Of a DNA stretch of 64,000 nt, positions 61,345-64,000 are shown one piece after another (position 1 is the stretch's first letter; every line of letters starts with the position of its first letter). The stretch comes from Terebella lapidaria (Eukaryota > Annelida > Polychaeta > Terebellida > Terebellidae). The stretch lies in contig OX424560.1 in assembly GCA_949152475.1 (NCBI GenBank), forward strand, positions 2,170,001-2,234,000. The letters run 5' to 3'. Below the pieces are notes generated by a model. That model worked only from the letters and a program-made list of their open reading frames with translations, was not told the DNA's origin and made no database searches. The translations under genes and the position numbers were made by a program.

Positions 61345-64000
61345 CATAGACGTGGAATCAATACCCAGTATCAAGTATTCCGAGCAAACAAAACAGGGTC
61401 CGTTATCCAATCTCATAGTCCGGGGACAGAAAGTCATATCAGGCATACGAAGTGAGAGAAAACAAAAATGACAGGGAAACTCATGAACCCCCGTAAATGG
61501 CCATCAGGAGGTGAAATCAGGTGTTCCGGAAAGAGTGAGCATTTCCTGCCCCACTAGTGGCACCCGTCATGAATTCCCCAAAATTAACATGAAAACAGAT
61601 CTAGTTGCATGGCAGACATGGATTTGCTGTATTTATCAACCAGATCATGATGACGTCCATAGAATTTCTTAAACGCAGCCATAAGTCTTGGTAAAACATA
61701 TCCTTGTCGTAGCAGTTTAGAGACTAGCTGGGCACTTCGATAGACAAAGTCCTCATATTTGCAACTAGCTCTGGAATAGCGTATAAGTTGAGAAACAAAC
61801 ACACCATATGCCGGTGACATAGGAATGTTGCTGCTTAGAAAAGGGAAATTGACTATGGAAAAATTGAAATCATCACGTTTGTCATATAATCTAGTTGACA
61901 GGTTAGAATCATTATCAATCTCCAACCTCAGGTCTAGATAGTTGGAAAAATTAGCGGATTCTGTAGTATCCTTAATTTCAAGTTCCTTAGGATATATGAC
62001 ATCCAAATAATCACCAAACTTGGGATTATTTAGCGACAATACATCATCTATGTATCGGAAAGTGAAATTAAAATTACATGTTAGTTTCTTAGAACCTCCT
62101 CTTTGTAAATGTTGGATAAAATCTGATTCATATGAGTATAAAAACAGGTCTGCCAATAATGGTGCACAGTTTGTACCCATGGGAATACCAATAGTTTGTT
62201 GAAATATTCGACCACCAAATTCCACAAAAATATTATCAATCAGAAAATTAACCATATTTATCACATCTATTTCAGTATATTTGTATGGGGCATCAGAGTC
62301 GCCTTTAACAAAATAAGCGTTATTATATTTAACTACAATATAGTGGTACCGACGTTGTCCCTTTTTAACGAATTATTGATTAGTTTTTTAAGCTTAGATT
62401 TCAGTTCAGAATGAGGTATAGTTGTGTACAAAGTGGAGAAATCAAATGTTTTGATAGACGTTACTTTTGAAAGTGTGTGAGAATGTAGATATTCCAATAA
62501 AGATTTGGAATTTTTTAATATCCACATTTGGTTTATACCACTTCTAGAATAGATGGTTTCAGAGTACTTTTGGAGACCCTGTTTAATTTTAGACAATATA
62601 GTAGTTAATATTTTAGAAAGGGCTTTGGTAGAACATGATGCTGAACCTGAAATATATCTTTGTTTGTGTGGACTTTTGTGCAACTTCGGGATCCAATATA
62701 AGTTCGGTAGATTAGAATCTTTACATGAGGTAGTAATACCAAACGAATGCAATACAGACAAATGATTTGATAAGATATCCTGTTTGGGCACGGTAATGGC
62801 TTGGTATGTACTATTGGAATTAGTATTGTTGGCAATACCCAGTTCGTCAAACAGGCACTGTATATAGTATGCTTTACAAACAAAAACAACATTATTAGAA
62901 GCTTTATCTGCAGGGACAATGACGAACCTCTCTTGAAGTTTCAACAAACTATAAGTAACCACGGGATCATTGAAGACAGAGCTATATTTAGTACTAACTG
63001 ACTTTGACAAAACATTAATGCGTTTGTTTACCAATGACCTAATCTGTTTGACCCATTCTGACAGAGAATCAGTTTCTGCCTTTTCTCGCTTTGTCCATTT
63101 TCTGGCATGCTCCTCAACTGCATCCATGATTAACTTAAAATTGTATCTCCATGAAAACGACGTGGGCTCTCTATATTTGGGACCTTTGGACAAAATGTCT
63201 TTCAATGATTCATTCTCCACTATATTGAGGTCGCCTGAAATAACATGCCCAACTGGATCGTGTATGAACGGAGAGTTAATGCAAGTGCAGGAGGGTGGGT
63301 TATGTAAGAGATCATCAATATCCAAATCATTCAATGTTTGTTTGTAGTTGAAAATCTTGGAAGCAACAGATTTGGTATATGAGTAGGATACAGATGGAGC
63401 AGCCGCGTCAGTGAAGTATGATGGTACCTGGGACTGAACAGACTTATGATGTAATATATTACCGATGTTAATTGCATCTATACCTTTATTGGCAAATTTT
63501 ATCTTCAGAAAAGACCGTTTGGGTGGTATATATTCGGAATTCTGTGTTGGCTTATAAAGCCGATGATAAACAATATCCATGATAATGGAATACAGACGAA
63601 ATTCATAGCTATTGGTATTTCTGATATAGTGGGTAGGACATTGGTCCTCTAGTTCTTTAAGTTTAACATGAGGTATGGCAAATAATTTAGTGCGAACATA
63701 GTGCAGTCCAAGTGGTTGTTTCAATATTTCGAGTAGACCATCAAAGGAAATATTATGAATAGATGGTCGATTATAATGTCGTTGTCCATGGCTTCGTTTC
63801 CTACGTTTAAATGATGTAAATAAATTCATTACATTGACTGAACTGCATCCTGGGCTTGTCAGGTTTCCCACTGAACTGATATTATCGTTACAGCCATAAG
63901 GTGTAGCTGTGCCTAGTTCACGTATCCAATGTTCTTCTCGTTTCCTGCGGGTGGGTGTACTTAATGAGGGACTATTAGTATGGTGGTATATTTTTTCTAT
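61345..64000 (-). mobile_element. Penelope-like retroelement, continues past the window
   Basis: The 3' terminus is at about 61345 (GATTCCACGTCTA on the minus strand), followed inward by an approximately 240-base trailer and the coding region. The 5' end lies beyond 64000. Three further 3'-end fragments of this family lie in the window (2784-3043, 48243-48340, 60643-60745). No long terminal repeat or tandem partner can be seen here. Confidence 0.85.
61584..64000 (-). pseudogene. Penelope-like protein: GIY-YIG remnant plus reverse transcriptase
   Basis: The protein would prime and copy element RNA at the insertion site. From the window edge down to about 63885 the frame is open and reads REEHWIRELGTATPYGCN, typical of the C-terminal part of GIY-YIG endonucleases of this group; the catalytic GIY and YIG motifs would lie beyond 64000. 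Next comes a conserved linker with CTC....GHVISGDLNIV and KGPKYREP (near 63240 and 63170). The reverse transcriptase blocks follow: IVPADKASNNVVF, LYWIPKLHK, KTFDFSTLYTTIPH with the first catalytic Asp (near 62440), GIPMGTNCAPLLADLFL, then FRYIDDV with the catalytic pair (near 62045). It ends at QLDLFSC. The reading frame changes once, between the first and second catalytic blocks; otherwise it is open. An endonuclease before the polymerase is the permuted order described for Naiad/Chlamys-type Penelope elements. Confidence 0.85.

Noticed and set aside
1-64000. CRISPR-like arrays among the many regular repeats
   Set aside because: The repeats are contiguous tandem units or transposon parts without unique spacers, in animal DNA with spliceosomal introns.
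1-64000. tRNA or 5S rRNA genes
   Set aside because: I looked for B-box-like GGTTCRANNCC words; the few near-matches (about 1531, 15897, 59090) have no A box or cloverleaf around them.

Overview
This looks like non-coding, transposon-dense nuclear DNA from an invertebrate animal. It is AT-rich, no host gene, rRNA or tRNA can be supported, and every convincing protein signature belongs to a mobile element: pogo/Tigger transposases, a Penelope-like reverse transcriptase with an upstream GIY-YIG remnant, and a LINE tail. Repeat-cored non-autonomous elements like those here are common in molluscs, so a mollusc or other lophotrochozoan is my best guess, but nothing in the window proves it.

Layout. 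The scaffold is a set of large, old, same-orientation duplications. Block A occupies 1-8715 and again about 49600-60300, with two more decayed copies at about 40380-42800 and 43100-48240. Block B occurs three times: 8715-16210, 21549-32868 and 33666-38370. Because these paralogous blocks serve as 'empty' references for one another, many later insertions can be delimited to the base.

Insertions in block A: a hAT-like non-autonomous element (169-1433, 8-bp target duplication), Penelope 3'-end fragments, a LINE 3' fragment (56348-56738), hairpin-ended element X (51204-52277) and several minisatellites. Insertions in block B: two long-TIR elements beginning CACTGTCC (10631-14452 and 25862-31788). 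The first carries a Tigger fragment; the second carries a nearly complete pogo-type element (27383-30456) whose three transposase exons join in phase, with a PHD finger beyond. Copy B2 also carries a 3.1-kb element X (22536-25656) containing a palindromic 21-bp-repeat MITE, a 134-bp tandem array rich in nuclear-receptor half-sites, and a tandem retroposon-like repeat. A third CACTGTC-ended element with palindromic subterminal motifs lies at 17048-18377.

Two 81-bp minisatellite arrays, whose units carry a CRE-like palindrome, sit at the left ends of B2 and B3. The window ends in a Penelope-like element on the minus strand (61345 to beyond 64000) with the endonuclease remnant upstream of the reverse transcriptase.

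There is no operon-like cooperation between genes. The elements interact by nesting and by providing homology for duplication. The strongest unusual signals are the palindromic 21-bp array, the dispersed nuclear-receptor and CRE motif arrays, the CACTGTC family with 5-bp target duplications, and the PHD-tailed pogo element.
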